A stretch of 64,000 nt of DNA from Ampelomyces quisqualis (GCA_018398575.1 JAGTXZ010000019.1:1860001-1924000); one strand, 5' to 3'; counted from the stretch's first letter, positions 11,294-22,385 are shown. The notes: generated by a model from the letters alone, not told the origin. Numbers and translations: made by a program.

Positions 11294-12907
11294 ATGTCCA
11301 CTTCCTCCACAAGTACTCAACGAAGGGAGCGCACGACTACCCCAAGCTCGAGGGGAGAACCCTCTACAACCAGGACAAGTGCCACGAAACCCAAAGCAAC
11401 GCCCGAGCCTACAGCCTTTTTGAGACAGTTCAGCCTGATCGAACTCGACACCCGTCCTCCTACGCCGAGCGCAACCTCACAAGATTCAATTACTGATGCT
11501 GCAAGCGCAACGTCTTCTCCTTTGCCAAGTGCCACCTGCACTTCGAATGGCAAGTGTGCGAGCGACAGCATATGTTCAAACGGCGCATGTACAAAAGTGC
11601 TGGATGCTGCGCCCTTTGGCCCAGCTGAAGGATCCAACCTCGCGCCAGCCCATCATCTGAATACCGGATCAGCCATTGGCGTGGCGTTAGGGGTTGTATC
11701 ATTCCTTCTTTTACTATTCGGCATCGGCATATGGCTTTGGAGGAGAAGAGGAAGTAAACCTATCAACGAGTCGATAGAGGCGCCTGCCGTCAATCGTAAC
11801 AGATCCGCTTCAAGCGCCACAGATCAAAAGACGCTTGTCGCATCTTTACCAAACAGTCCGCAACAGGCTAGCTTTCACCTACAGCACGAGCAAATGCGTA
11901 ATTCTTCTTTTGCTCCATTTGCCAATTCCGATAAGATTATGGGTCACAATCGCAACGAGAAAGAGATATTTGAATACGAAGGCCAAAACTCGCACGGCAC
12001 CAAGAAACCCCTCCCTTTACCACCAAGCAATATGCCATTACCACCTCCACCGACCGAAGAGCGATATGCGATCAACGTCAATATCAACAAAAGCATGATC
12101 TTCGATGACATGATGTTCAACATGGCAAGTCGTGGTGGCCGCACGCCACGAGACAGCGGCACCTCCCGCGACCGTATGCCAAAGTATCGATTCGAAGAAT
12201 ACCTACCACCCGTCACGAAAACTCCGTCAATTTCCACTCGCCAAAAACCCATGAAACAGACATCAGCAATTGAGATGAAACCTTATCCAGGTAACGGTAG
12301 TTCATCAAGAATCGAAACTATACCTGATCGCGAGGACGTCACAGGACCAAGGCTGCGAAGAAAGAAAGAACCCAAAAAGCTAAAGATCAAACCCCCGCAA
12401 CTGCCACTTCCCGAACTATTACCGCCACCAAGTCCGTATGACTGGTACCAAGACATCATTGGAACTGAGCAGACGAATGTTGAGGATACAATTTTTGGGT
12501 CAACGCCCTCGATTCCGGACCGCAGTCCAGCCCGAACACCCATCAAGGCCAGTTTCAGAGCCGAATTGTCTACAGACCCTCAAAATGTAAGGTCCAGCAT
12601 CGTGCCACCTCCTCTGTCACCGGCTGGTGCATCATATTTACATCCCAACCTGGCCACCGTTGCCAGCCCTACTTCGCCACATTTTCGCTTATCACCAACT
12701 GTATACACCATGCCCTCCCAGCCACCAACGGCGCAACTGTTACATGTCTCCCAGCGAAGTACCATGACCCAGAAGATTCATGCATCACGGAGTTGGCTAC
12801 CTGACGATGGGCTGTACTTGCCCGAAGAGGGTAGCCTCGACTCTTATACGATGTTCAAAAGACAATGGGACGAAGATAGTCGGCCAACCAGCTATACACC
12901 TTTGTAG
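11294..12907 (+). CDS. Single-pass membrane protein with Ser/Thr-rich ectodomain and proline-rich tail
   Basis: One uninterrupted frame of 537 residues. Residues 1-120 are rich in Ser, Thr and Pro. They contain one compact four-cysteine motif (CTSNGKCASDSICSNGAC, residues 82-99) resembling a small disulphide-bonded knot. A transmembrane segment at 127-149 (AIGVALGVVSFLLLLFGIGI) is followed by WRRR, which fixes the tail in the cytosol by the positive-inside rule. The tail of about 385 residues is disordered, with proline runs such as LPLPPSNMPLPPPP. The layout resembles fungal cell-wall stress sensors of the Wsc/Mid2 type, but I do not recognise a named family. There is no N-terminal signal peptide, so a missed upstream exon is possible. 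Confidence 0.72.
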   Translation: MSTSSTSTQRRERTTTPSSRGEPSTTRTSATKPKATPEPTAFLRQFSLIELDTRPPTPSATSQDSITDAASATSSPLPSATCTSNGKCASDSICSNGACTKVLDAAPFGPAEGSNLAPAHHLNTGSAIGVALGVVSFLLLLFGIGIWLWRRRGSKPINESIEAPAVNRNRSASSATDQKTLVASLPNSPQQASFHLQHEQMRNSSFAPFANSDKIMGHNRNEKEIFEYEGQNSHGTKKPLPLPPSNMPLPPPPTEERYAINVNINKSMIFDDMMFNMASRGGRTPRDSGTSRDRMPKYRFEEYLPPVTKTPSISTRQKPMKQTSAIEMKPYPGNGSSSRIETIPDREDVTGPRLRRKKEPKKLKIKPPQLPLPELLPPPSPYDWYQDIIGTEQTNVEDTIFGSTPSIPDRSPARTPIKASFRAELSTDPQNVRSSIVPPPLSPAGASYLHPNLATVASPTSPHFRLSPTVYTMPSQPPTAQLLHVSQRSTMTQKIHASRSWLPDDGLYLPEEGSLDSYTMFKRQWDEDSRPTSYTPL

Positions 12908-13827
12908 TAGCTTGGACACACTCCGCAACGCTTCTGAAGGCGTTAGAGGCTGGACAAACCCCTCCAAGGTCCTTCGTTGACAAGATGCGCAACGAATATC
13001 CGTCTGCTTGAGCGACGAGGACAGGACGCTCCGCCAGCCTTAACTTCTTTTGCAGATACCCGGCCCAAGTGGCCCATTGTTGACCAACGCGACAGATTTC
13101 CTTGAATGTGCACTACTTTTACTTGCGCGCCATTCTGCCCAGGCGGGGAGCATTGTAGAGTTAGATTAAGACGGATATAGCACTGCATTCGCGGCCTTTC
13201 CACTATCAGACTAGGCTAGGCATGACAGCAGGCATGTTCGGGCAGATTCACGACAATGTAATAATAATAACAAACAGGGCACGATGCCAGAAAAAAATAC
13301 GAATAAACACAAGTCAATCCTCAAGCCATTATTCTACATTCGTCCTTCGGTACCAAGCCGGAGCCGTGGCAAGAGGCTACGACCCGTGTACGGGGAGATC
13401 TTCGTCAGTGGCATTCGTGCATCCCCACTAATAGACAAGCGGCTACGGAGCGTTGAGATGCAACGCCAGAACGAAGACACCAAGCTTTGCCATCGGGAGC
13501 TTAGAAGCTTGAAGAAGCTCTCCAACTATTCGTGCGAAGTGATCGAGGCATAGGCCCTGCAGCAGCCGATTCGTTGAATGTCGGCGCCAGGACTACCGGT
13601 ACGAAGATCGTTCCATCGCCGCCTCGCTAATAATGCGGGCTTCCCTGTCCACGTACCTACATCGTCATCCGCCATGAAATATCATGCGGGGAATTTTTAA
13701 AGGAAGTCACAATGTTGCGCGTAGCTTGGCGGAGGAGCAGGAGGTACATGTATCGACGGTGCTGCCCGTTCTGATGTTGTGCAATCAAACAATCACCTAC
13801 CGTGCAACTGCAGCCACGGATAACAGT
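12908..13827. other. Intergenic, no gene seen
   Basis: About 0.9 kb between the membrane protein and the GH31 pseudogene. It contains short unconvincing frames only. It presumably includes the former promoter of the GH31 gene. Confidence 0.45.
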
Positions 13828-16800
13828 ATGGCGCGCACAAGCTTTCTCGAAACCTCCGCGCTGCTTTCTTCTCTCTTGGCATTGGCAAACGCCCAAACTG
13901 CCTCAACCACTACGAGCTCATCGAATGGTGGCTGGAGTACTACTCTCAGTGGAACACCCACTTCTTTCCGCCCAGTGTTTACTATCCCGCCCTCCGCGGA
14001 TGTAGGTGCTGACATCATTCCCAATATCCAAGACCCACAGGCAGTTAATGCACAAGATTTCTGCCCTGGCTACAAGGCATCAGGACTTCAACGGACGGAT
14101 CGTGGTTTAGCGCTACGCTATCGCTCGCAGGATCAGCTTGCAATGTCTATGGGACTGATGTTGAGACTTTGACTTTGAAGGTTGAATACCAAAGCGACAG
14201 CAGATTAGCTGTGAACATCAGGCCAGCAAATATTGACGTGTCCAACTCGTCGCAGTGGGTTGTGCCAGAAGATTTGATCCAACGACCTCAGAGCGAGAGT
14301 TGGTCAGGCGACTTGGATCTCAAGTTCGACTGGAGCAACGAGCCTTCTTTCTGGTTCAGTGTCACCAGGAAATCTACTGGCGATGTTATCTTTACAACCA
14401 AGGGTAGTCATCTCGTATACGAGAACCAATTCGTCGAGTTGGTCAATAGCCTGCCTGAAGACTACAACTTGTATGGTCTCGGTGAGCGCATCCACGGCTT
14501 GAGACTCAACAACAACTTCACGGCCACAATCTACGCTGCAGATATCGGAGACCCGATTGATCGAAACTTGTATGGCAGCCACCCTTTCTACCTCGAGACA
14601 CGGTACTTCGAAGCCGGCAGCCAACCTAACAAGACCAAGAGAGCACTAAAGACATCTGAGCTACATCAAAGTAGCTTCGCATACGAGGACGCAAACACCC
14701 GTCGTAACGCCCAAAAGGCCTCTCCATACGAGTCTGCGTCTCATGGAGTCTACTACCGCAATACGCACGGAATGGACGTGGTTCTCCAGCCCACGAGCCT
14801 AACATGGCGAACGCTTCGAGGCGAGGTTGATCTGTTCTTCTTTGACGGACCGACTCAGCCTGAAGTTACAAAGCAGTACCAGCAGTCAGCAACGGGTCTT
14901 CCAGCCATGCAATCTTACTGGACGTTCGGATACCACCAGTGCCGATGGGGGTACCGTAACTGGACTGAACTGAGGGAGGTTGTCGAGACGATGAAAGCTT
15001 TCAACATTCCGCTGGAAACTATCTGGCTTGACATCGATGTATACGACCAGTACCGCGATTTTACTCTTGATCCAGTCACGTTCCCGCCCTCCGGTGTCTC
15101 GGATTTTTTCAACTGACTACATGGAAACAATCAGCACTTTGTGCCTATTGTTGATGGGGCGGTTTACATTCCAAATCCACAGAATGCCAGTGATGCGTAC
15201 GATACGTACACTCGCAGTAATGAGTCTGGTGTGTTTATGAAGAATCCAGATGGTAGCCAGTACATTGGGGCTGTTTGGGCAGGTTACACCGTCTTCCCCG
15301 ATTGGATGTCCTCCAATGCCGCAGCATGGTGGATCAAAGAGATGATTGAGTGGTACAAGGAGATACCCTTCAGCGGCTTCTGGCTCGACATGAACGAAGT
15401 CTCATCTTTCTGCGTCGGCTCCTGTGGCTCTGGCAACGTAACGCTCAACCCCGTCCATCCTCCGTTCTCGCTTCCAGGTGAGGTTGGAAACGCCGTGTTC
15501 GAATACCCAGAAGCTTTCGACCTCACAAATGCCACCGAGGCGGCTTCTGCTTCTGCTGGCGCATCTACTCAATCTGCCGCCGCTTTGAGCACTGCAGCGG
15601 CTACCTCGACATCTGCGAGCTATCTGCGCACTGTGCCTACTGCGGGAGTAAGAAACGTCAATTACCCACCTTACGCTATCGACAATGTTCAAGGCGATCT
15701 TGCCGCCCACGCAGTAAGCCCGAACGCCACTCACGCGAACGGCATGCAGGAATACGACGTCCACAACATTTGGGGTCACCAGATCGCCAACGCCACGTAC
15801 AGTGACTTGCTTGAGATCTTCCCGGGAAAGCGACCTTTCGTCATTAGCAGATCTACCTTTGTAGGCAGCGGAAAATGGGCCGGACACTGGGGCGGAGACA
15901 ATGCGTCCAAGTGGGCTTACATGGTGAGTGCTTCAATTGATCTTGCAAACCTCGTCATTCGTACTCATCTTTCACCAGTTCTTTTCCATCCCCCAGGCAC
16001 TTTTCTTTTCACTCTTTGGAATTCCGATGTTCGGCGCGGACACGTGTGGATTTAACTGCAATGCCGATGCCGAATTATGTTCTCGGTGGATGCAGCTTTC
16101 CGCCTTCTGTTGGTTTGTGGCAGCTTCCATCTTGTCTACAATCAGCTTGTCTTGTTTGTTGTCTTGCTTGCTGTCTTACACACAACAAGCCTCTTTGTAG
16201 ACCTCTCTATATCTAGAGCACGAGAGGCACTGTTGATAGTTATAAATCTAATCTCACATCAGCCGCTGGCTGCTAGATGTACAACAGCACCCTTGTATAT
16301 AGTTAAGCATTGTCAATATGGAACATGGACATTTCCTCATCGTTCGGTGCAGCATTTATCTGCAGAGGTATCTGCATGTCTTTCCTGCTCCTGCTGGCAT
16401 CACCATGGCGAGCTTGATGCGGCCTTTCTCTCGTCTACAGCATTCCCTGCTCTCGAGAGCCTCAAGCTAAGTCTTGTTAATACCAAATTTTCCTACTACT
16501 ATGGTGGGAGCTGGGCCTATGGGCAACATGAAACAGCAGTCCTTGACAATGTCATGAGTGACCCAGATACTGGAAGCCTCGACAAACTGCTCGATAAAAT
16601 CCAGGGGGTGGGACCGCTTCTTCAGGATCTCGACATACATTTCTACGTCGACGACGAAGACGCTAGCTTCGTAGCCTTCATAGAACCTACGATCAGTATA
16701 ATAAGGCTCCAGTGCCTCTGGGTAGTTTTACGTATCCCGCAGGAGCTACTACTCGGCCAGTTTTACAGAACCGCTTCCCAAGACCACTACCCACTCCCGG

Positions 16801-17431
16801 CGTTTCGACTTCTCCCATCATCGCTCCACACGCTGGAGCTTTTCTTCCCAACAATCAACATATTTGGGTGGCTCGGATCGCCTTCCGATGATGGTTATCT
16901 ACCAGATCTTCGCCTGGTCCATCTCGTCTGTAGCCTTCAGCGGGCGCGCGCGTAAACACCCAAGCGGGCGTCAATACAACCATCTCCGCACCGCTCGGCC
17001 ACATCCCAGTTTACATTCGCGGCGGGTCTGTCCTGCCCACGTAAGAACCGGGCTACACGACCACCAAGTCCCGGCAGAATCCTTGGGGTCTCATCGTTGC
17101 GCTGAGCGTCGACGGCAAAGCATCTGGCGAGCTGTACGTGGATGACGGCGAATCGGTTGAGCCGGATGCGACGCTAGACATTGGCTTTGCGGTGATGGAG
17201 GGGCAGCTTAGGGTTGGCGTCAAGGGCGAGTATAAGGATGGTAATGCGTTGGGCAATGTTACGATTCTTGGTGTGTCTGGTGTAGTGGGACAGGTGAAGC
17301 TCAACGGCGCGACGATCGATGCGGGTAAGGTCATTTAAGACTCGAGCACGAGTGTGCTGAAGGTGTCGGGGTTGAATGGGTTGACGCAGGGTGGGGCGTG
17401 GCAAGGGGATTGGGCTTTGTCTTGGAAGTAG
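13828..17431 (+). pseudogene. GH31 alpha-glucosidase pseudogene (secreted type), multiply disrupted
   Basis: The start at 13828 encodes a signal peptide (MARTSFLETSALLSSLLALA). Glycoside hydrolase family 31 landmarks follow: YGLGERIHGLRLNNN, SYWTFGYHQCRWGYRNW, the nucleophile motif WLDMNEVSSF (15381 onward), HWGGDNASKW before an intron at 15924-15978, IPMFGADTCGFN, and a C-terminal part with GHIPVYIRGGSVLP. Breaks seen: a one-base loss near 14108 (the frame picks up again as ATLSLAGSACNVYG); TGA at 15114-15116 inside an otherwise continuous frame (probably from CGA); replacement of about 250 codons at 16108-16951 by unrelated DNA; TAA at 17042-17044, where Gln is expected before EPGY; and TAA at 17336-17338. 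The former stop is probably TAG at 17429-17431. GH31 enzymes release glucose from maltose or starch; this copy cannot make a full enzyme. Confidence 0.88.
16108..16951 (+). pseudogene. Foreign gene fragment inside the GH31 pseudogene
   Basis: GH31 similarity stops exactly after QLSAF (16107) and resumes near 16952. The DNA between them holds a plus-strand frame open from 16077 to 16955 (about 290 codons). From about 16,430 it reads as a leucine-patterned protein end: FPALESLKLSLVNTKF, LLQDLDIHFYVDDED and LPSSLHTLELFFPTINIF. This is reminiscent of the C-terminal LRR-like part of fungal F-box proteins, though I cannot name it. The first 150 bases are pyrimidine-rich, begin TGTTGG and may belong to a mobile element or the break junction. 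No flanking duplication is obvious. Confidence 0.5.
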
Positions 17432-17565
17432 ACAGCTTCGTGGTGCCGATATCCACGTAGGTCATCATGCGTGTGCACGAAGTTCAGTACACTAGATCTA
17501 CTGTATAGAGTAGTCGCGACCACGTTTGGCAACACTGAGCGTGGGTCACCGCTGCTGCAAACATC

Positions 17566-17571
17566 TATAAA
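17566..17571 (+). promoter_or_regulatory. TATA box candidate of the DUF3669 gene
   Basis: TATAAA lies 82 bp upstream of the ATG at 17648, a normal distance for a fungal TATA promoter with a short leader. Confidence 0.5.
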
Positions 17572-17647
17572 TGCAGGAGCACATCTCTCAGCCGGAACAC
17601 ATAGTCGTAACTACACGCTGCTGACACATACCGCATACTCTCCTACC

Positions 17648-18619
17648 ATGACTTCTCACGCGAGAGACTTTCGCTGTATCGGCAGAGGATTCTGCGGCTC
17701 AGTCTGGGCATCAAACACAGGCAGCCTCGAAGCCATCAAACGCGAAGACGGAGGCCCAGGCCGCTCAATCTCAAACGACTTCACCATGCACGACCACGTC
17801 CTAGCCATCCTCGACCGCTACACACCGACATCACCCGTATCAATTCCCCAATGCCACGCACTCATCCAAGCCGACAACACGCAGTGGTGGCACGCCCACC
17901 GCGCAAAATTCCCCGACACGTACTCAGCATGTCGATCGCTCGCCACTGAACGCATCCCCGCAATGCCACTACCAGTGCGCCAGCTTTTGATTGAGCGATA
18001 CTGTCCTTCCCAACTAGTCAGCTTCGTCGCTTCGAATCTCTCGGACCAAGATTGTCTTGTGCGTTTGTACTTGGGTCGGAGACGTCTCACGAAGCCTTCC
18101 ACGTCGCGATTCACCCGCTTTTCACTCCGCAATTATCCATTGCATCTGGATCAGGTGGGACAGCTGGGACTAGACGCACCGCCGTATGCCCGAGCGATGG
18201 CAGAAGCGCTTGCGATGATGCATTGGGTAGCTCGCGTTGATGCAAATGACGTGGAGTTTGTGCTTGCGCCGCCACGGAACGGGGACGCTGCGTGCTTTCG
18301 GTCACGGGTGATTGGGAATCATTGTCTTTGGATTCTGGACTTTGATTGTTGTCGCGATATGGCGTTGAGTGAAGAGGGGGTTGAGCAAGCTTGCGCTGCG
18401 TTCTTTAGGAACGATCCGTTTTATCCGAGGCCGGGGAGAGGGGATGGTGAGGATCAACGTCTGTGGGCAGTGTTTCGTGACCAGTTCTTGGAAGTTAGTA
18501 GGGGTATATTTGGGGAGGGAAATGAGAACGGGAGGTTTGTAGACTTGTTGATGGTTAGTATTGAAGAGCGGGCGGAAGAGTTGGAAAGACGGAAAGACGA
18601 GATAGGGCGAGAAGAATAG
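17648..18619 (+). CDS. DUF3669 domain protein
   Basis: A single exon of 323 residues. I chose the ATG at 17648 because it follows a TATA box at a normal distance; the frame runs further upstream without protein-like sequence. The C-terminal half carries the block I associate with fungal DUF3669 proteins: LRNYPLHLDQVGQLGLD, YARAMAEALAMMHW, DANDVEFVLAPPR, HCLWILDFDCCRDM and AFFRNDPFYPRP. The N-terminal part (RCIGRGFCGSVWA) looks like a degenerate glycine loop, and the His/Asp-rich core resembles a kinase-like fold, but classical HRD and DFG motifs are absent. The function is unknown. The family is expanded in Pezizomycotina. Confidence 0.8.
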   Translation: MTSHARDFRCIGRGFCGSVWASNTGSLEAIKREDGGPGRSISNDFTMHDHVLAILDRYTPTSPVSIPQCHALIQADNTQWWHAHRAKFPDTYSACRSLATERIPAMPLPVRQLLIERYCPSQLVSFVASNLSDQDCLVRLYLGRRRLTKPSTSRFTRFSLRNYPLHLDQVGQLGLDAPPYARAMAEALAMMHWVARVDANDVEFVLAPPRNGDAACFRSRVIGNHCLWILDFDCCRDMALSEEGVEQACAAFFRNDPFYPRPGRGDGEDQRLWAVFRDQFLEVSRGIFGEGNENGRFVDLLMVSIEERAEELERRKDEIGREE

Positions 18620-19231
18620 GTCGAAATGTGACAAGTCGTTCAACGGCCTGTGTGGTACGGATAAACAAGCCCCCTTCCGATGTTGTCAAAGTGTTTCCTT
18701 CGCGTTTGGATCAGATAATGGACTGGACTTATTGCAGGAGTGCCTCGTTTCTCTGTATTCTTCTTTGCGACAAGTTTGAGCCTCCCTTGGCAAACAAACA
18801 AGATCATTTATTTCGTACGTTGGGTGGCAGAATAAGTTCGAAGAACTTGGCGGGTTGTGCGAGTAGCTATTTCCGGTAGTACTCCGTATTGGCTGGTAGT
18901 AACTTCGGCCACTAGACTAGCACAGCTCGATATGGCGAGTTCATATAACGGTGCGGACTCGGCCCTTTCCGCACGCCCAGGGTCAGCAAACAGCCCTGGA
19001 TAAATGTCTTGAAATAATGGCCAAAAGAACGTGAACTTGCCTCGACAAACGGTGTCGTGCGTAAGCTTGGTACCTGCACCCCAAGAACTTGAATAAGCCG
19101 GACATGGCGCCGTGACCGCAACCCGGTTCGCGAGGATGTAGCGTGGGAGATGAGGTATAAAGGCATGTGCTGCTGCTATTCGGGAACTCTCCTATTTCAA
19201 CAATCGTGACCTGAACCACACATCACACACG
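18620..19231. other. Intergenic region with TATA promoter of the lipocalin-like gene
   Basis: About 600 bases without a gene. TATAAA at 19156-19161 lies 76 bp before the ATG at 19232 and is the likely core promoter of the next gene. Nothing else was recognised. Confidence 0.5.
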
Positions 19232-19858
19232 ATGCATTTCACCAACATCACAGCAAAGCTTCTAGCTTGCGCATCCCTCGTCGCCGCCTTCCCACACACT
19301 ACCTCGCCCGTCGAAAAGCGCTACACCGAACACGAAATCCTAAAAGCCCTTGCAGGCACATACAGCCTCATAAACACTACAAGGTAACCCACAACGTCAA
19401 CCCCATAGTTGCCATTCCAACATGAATACCACAGTGCTTTGAACGGGAACCCCATCCCCGATGAAGCCTACGGCGCCGCACCCGTCGGCTTGCTCATCTA
19501 CACGGCCTCGGGCTGGATGTCGGCGACCATCACAGCCACGGAGCCCGAGTTCCGCCCCAACCTCACATTCCCGTACAAGCCCAACGACACAGACGCCGAC
19601 TGGGCAGCCGTCGGACGGCACAGCATCGGGTATGCAGGCCCGCTGCGCTTAAGCGATGCGATTCCAGCGAACGAGACGAACGGGCAGGTTTTCCATGGGC
19701 CGTTGACGGTGGCGAATGTGCCGACGTGGGTCGGCGCGAATCATACGAGGAATTATACGGTGGTCGAGGATGGGGGCGAGACGTATTTGAGGATTGGGAG
19801 TGAGAGAGGCGGAGGGTATACGGGGGCCTTGTGGTGGAAGAAGGTTAAGGAGGAGTAG
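19232..19858 (+). CDS. Secreted lipocalin-like domain protein
   Basis: Two exons, 19232-19383 and 19435-19858, split by a 51-bp GT-AG intron; 191 residues. A signal peptide is clear (MHFTNITAKLLACASLVAAF) and is followed by a KR pair that could be a Kex2 site. The mature part matches the fungal lipocalin-like family: LAGTYSLINTT, NGNPIPDEAYGAAPVGLLIY, SGWMSATITATEPEFRP, and a final stretch LRIGSERGGGYTGALWWKK. Several N-x-T/S sites suggest glycosylation. Related lipocalin-like proteins bind or convert small molecules, often beside secondary-metabolite genes; no such cluster is visible here. A secreted effector or stress role is possible but unproven. Confidence 0.82.
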
Positions 19859-19980
19859 GGAGGGAGGGATGGATGGATGGATAGATGGATGAAGAATAAT
19901 TTGAGATGCAGGCTGATGCTGCACTCGCTCGACTTTGACACACATGACCTATTCGGCATGCCGTGTTGGATAGATCGTGA

Positions 19981-20667
19981 TCACGCCGCCGTAGCTTGTT
20001 TCTTCCTCACCTCCAGTTTCCTCGGCTTTTTCTTCTCCTTGTTGTCCTTGCCTTGCTCTGCACCACGATCCATATCCCCCATCTTCCCCGCCGCCTCCCT
20101 CAACACCTCCGGATTCGGCACCATATCCTCCTCTTCGCCCGGATCCTCCGCCAACTCTGGCCCCTTCTCCACGTTCTCCTTGCCATCCCCCATCCTCCCT
20201 TCCTTGCCAATCTTCCCCAACTTAATCCACGGCCCGTGTACCGCCCCCGTAGCCACGCCCGCCAGCCCCCCCACCGCCGTCGCAGGAATAGCAGTCACCG
20301 TACCAACCAGTGTCCCAACAACAGTCCCCAGCCCCGCAGCCGTCGCCGCACCAATCCCCGCGCCGCCCACACCGCCTTGAAACGCGCCGGACGTGAGGAC
20401 GCGTGCCTTTTTCGAGTTCCCGTGCGCTTCAATCTCCTTGTTATACGCGTCTGTGAGGTATTGTTCGCGTTTCGCGGGGTCTTTGATAGTCGCTGCCATT
20501 TGGCGCAGGCTGGATGCGTGTTTTTGCGCTTCGAGCGCGGATTCAGCGGCCGCGGCTGCTTCTTGGAGTTTTGATTGCGGGGAGTCGCCCTTTTTGGCGA
20601 TTTTTTCGAGCTCAGAGGTTGGGATTTCTTGCTGGGATGTTGTGCGGTTTAGCTTTTGGGGGGGCAT
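19981..20667 (-). CDS. Conserved-looking protein with glycine-zipper segment
   Basis: A single exon of 228 residues, convergent with the lipocalin-like gene. The N-terminal 85 residues are helical and charged (SKLQEAAAAAESALEAQKHA). The centre, about residues 92-142, is a Gly/Ala-rich hydrophobic stretch with regularly spaced glycines (GGVGGAGIGAATAAGLGTVV), like a glycine zipper able to pack in membranes. The C-terminal 80 residues are acidic then strongly basic (DNKEKKKPRKLEVRKK). I do not recognise a named family. Composition and codon pattern support a real gene. Confidence 0.62.
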   Translation of the reverse strand: MPPQKLNRTTSQQEIPTSELEKIAKKGDSPQSKLQEAAAAAESALEAQKHASSLRQMAATIKDPAKREQYLTDAYNKEIEAHGNSKKARVLTSGAFQGGVGGAGIGAATAAGLGTVVGTLVGTVTAIPATAVGGLAGVATGAVHGPWIKLGKIGKEGRMGDGKENVEKGPELAEDPGEEEDMVPNPEVLREAAGKMGDMDRGAEQGKDNKEKKKPRKLEVRKKQATAA

Positions 20668-20939
20668 TGTGAGACGGTGTGGTCTGGTGATGGGTCAGAT
20701 GATGGGTTGGCGCACAGGTTTTGTGGTAGGTGGATGAAAGCCATGGTGGTTGGAGTGGTCCTGTTGTTGGTGGTTGTGGAAAGTTGCGAGTTCGATGACA
20801 AAAGTGACGTCACGCGCATATCTTGGAACGTGGTGGGACGGCAAACACACGTGCGTCGAAGCTAGGCTTCGGGCACTACTTTTATGTAAGAAGTAGGATA
20901 TTGTAAAGCTGTGATTCGCTCAGCTACTCATCATGTAGG

Positions 20940-21040
20940 TACCACCGGGGTATCAAGTGAGAATCCGGCACGTGATTTCCTGGCCCGAGGTTGCTCCGAT
21001 ATGGTCACGTGCCGGATTCTCATTTGATACCCCTGTGGTA
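20940..21040. repeat. 101-bp hairpin: near-perfect inverted repeat
   Basis: Left arm 20940-20975 and right arm 21005-21040 are reverse complements over 36 bases with two mismatches. The spacer is 29 bases. Both arms include the E-box-like hexamer CACGTG at their inner ends. No coding capacity. It could be a miniature inverted-repeat element or a remnant of a palindromic duplication. Confidence 0.85.
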
Positions 21041-22385
21041 TTGCAAGATACAAAGACTTTCAACCTAGGTGGTATGCATATTCATTCCAAAGCTAGGCGC
21101 CGTGTGGCAGGTGTTGCATGCTCATAAGTTGTCGGTATCTGGTAAGCTATACTGGTATGATGTCTTGCTAGCGAGGGCATTCTGACTGCTGTTTCGAGCA
21201 ATCGGGGCGATAATTTCTGGCTAGACTTTCCGGACTCGCCGACGTCAACAACGTGCAAAGGCCATTCAGGGGGCATACCTTTGTCTATGAGCGTGCCAGG
21301 GGAGAATTCTCGACCGACGACCACATTAGATTGATCGACAGGCAGTTGGGCCTTCAGACGCCTGCTATGCCGGCTTCCAGGTTGACCGTCTTCGGGAAAG
21401 CTAGGCTCAACACCTCGCAGAGGTGGGTGGTCTAGCAGCCGGCCCTCGAGTGGCTGAAAGCGCACGTGGTTGCTTGTGCTGCATTCTCGAGGTGTACTGG
21501 CGGAAGATGATGTCACGAGTCCGATTTGGTACGCTCATGCTGCAGCAAGCCGCACAGAGCGACATGGCGAGTTTTGGACAATTGCTGGTTGTTCATCAGG
21601 CCTGGGAGCACGGTCGTTCCGGTGGGTGGAAGTTCTTCTGCGCGGTAGTGGGTGCACAAGGCTACTGAGAAGACGATGATGCTGGATGGCTCAAACTGTG
21701 GCGTTGAGACATGACAGCCACGGCTGTGCGCAGACTGCCTGGGCGGCGCTGGTTCGAATGTAACACTGTGGGCGGATGTGACCCAAGGCCCCCGGGGCTC
21801 CCAAGAAGCAGTTGTCCCGTGCTTCCACGAGATGCTGACATCCAGGATCCCCGCGATACACATCGGCGCTTGCACATGCTGGGGAGATGGTCGCCCTGAG
21901 CCCCAGAATTAAGCGTTGGGGGCGTGGGATGTTCCGGATGCGCGCTGCCCCCTGGGCCCCGCTCAGGCTAGCCGTACGACGATCTGGAACTTGCCGTTGT
22001 TGGGCTGCGAGTTTGGTGAGGGACCGCTTCAAAGCACGTTCTGGTCCGAGTTTGTGCTCGACTCGAACGCATCTCGGCAGTATTCCAGAAAGCTGCTGGT
22101 GCATCTTGATCCCGGCGGGCATTCAGCCTGCACAGTGCACATGATTGACCGTTGACAGCCCGAGATAGGACCCTCACAGGCTCCTGTTCGACCTCGACAC
22201 ACACTCGGGTGGCCAATCCGGGCGTAGACCGGACGGTGGTGTCGCAGCAGGCTGCTCTTTGCCGTTTCAAGCGTGGAGCGCTGCAGCCAGACAGGCGGAT
22301 TGCATCCGCCTCTCTTGGCGCCAACAAGCCCTGCGGAGGCTGGCCTTAACACGCTCGCCGCCCGCGTCTTGCGGCCGCATTTCGA
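21041..22385. other. Long stretch without a convincing gene
   Basis: About 1.3 kb with overlapping frames on both strands and no recognisable protein. The minus-strand frames at 21516-21082 and 22571-22029 have composition unlike neighbouring genes. It may hold a long promoter or leader for the downstream gene. Confidence 0.4.

Noticed and set aside
14169..15116. Separate gene starting at 14169
   Set aside because: The codon there is TTG, and the frame is the continuation of the GH31 protein after a one-base loss.
21082..21516. Minus-strand frame of 144 codons as a gene
   Set aside because: No recognisable motif, no supporting intron or promoter, and composition typical of non-coding shadow frames.
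21749..21760. GGTTCGAAT-like tRNA B box, and a similar GGTTTAAATCCC word near 30,489
   Set aside because: No A box at the right distance and no cloverleaf could be drawn around either.
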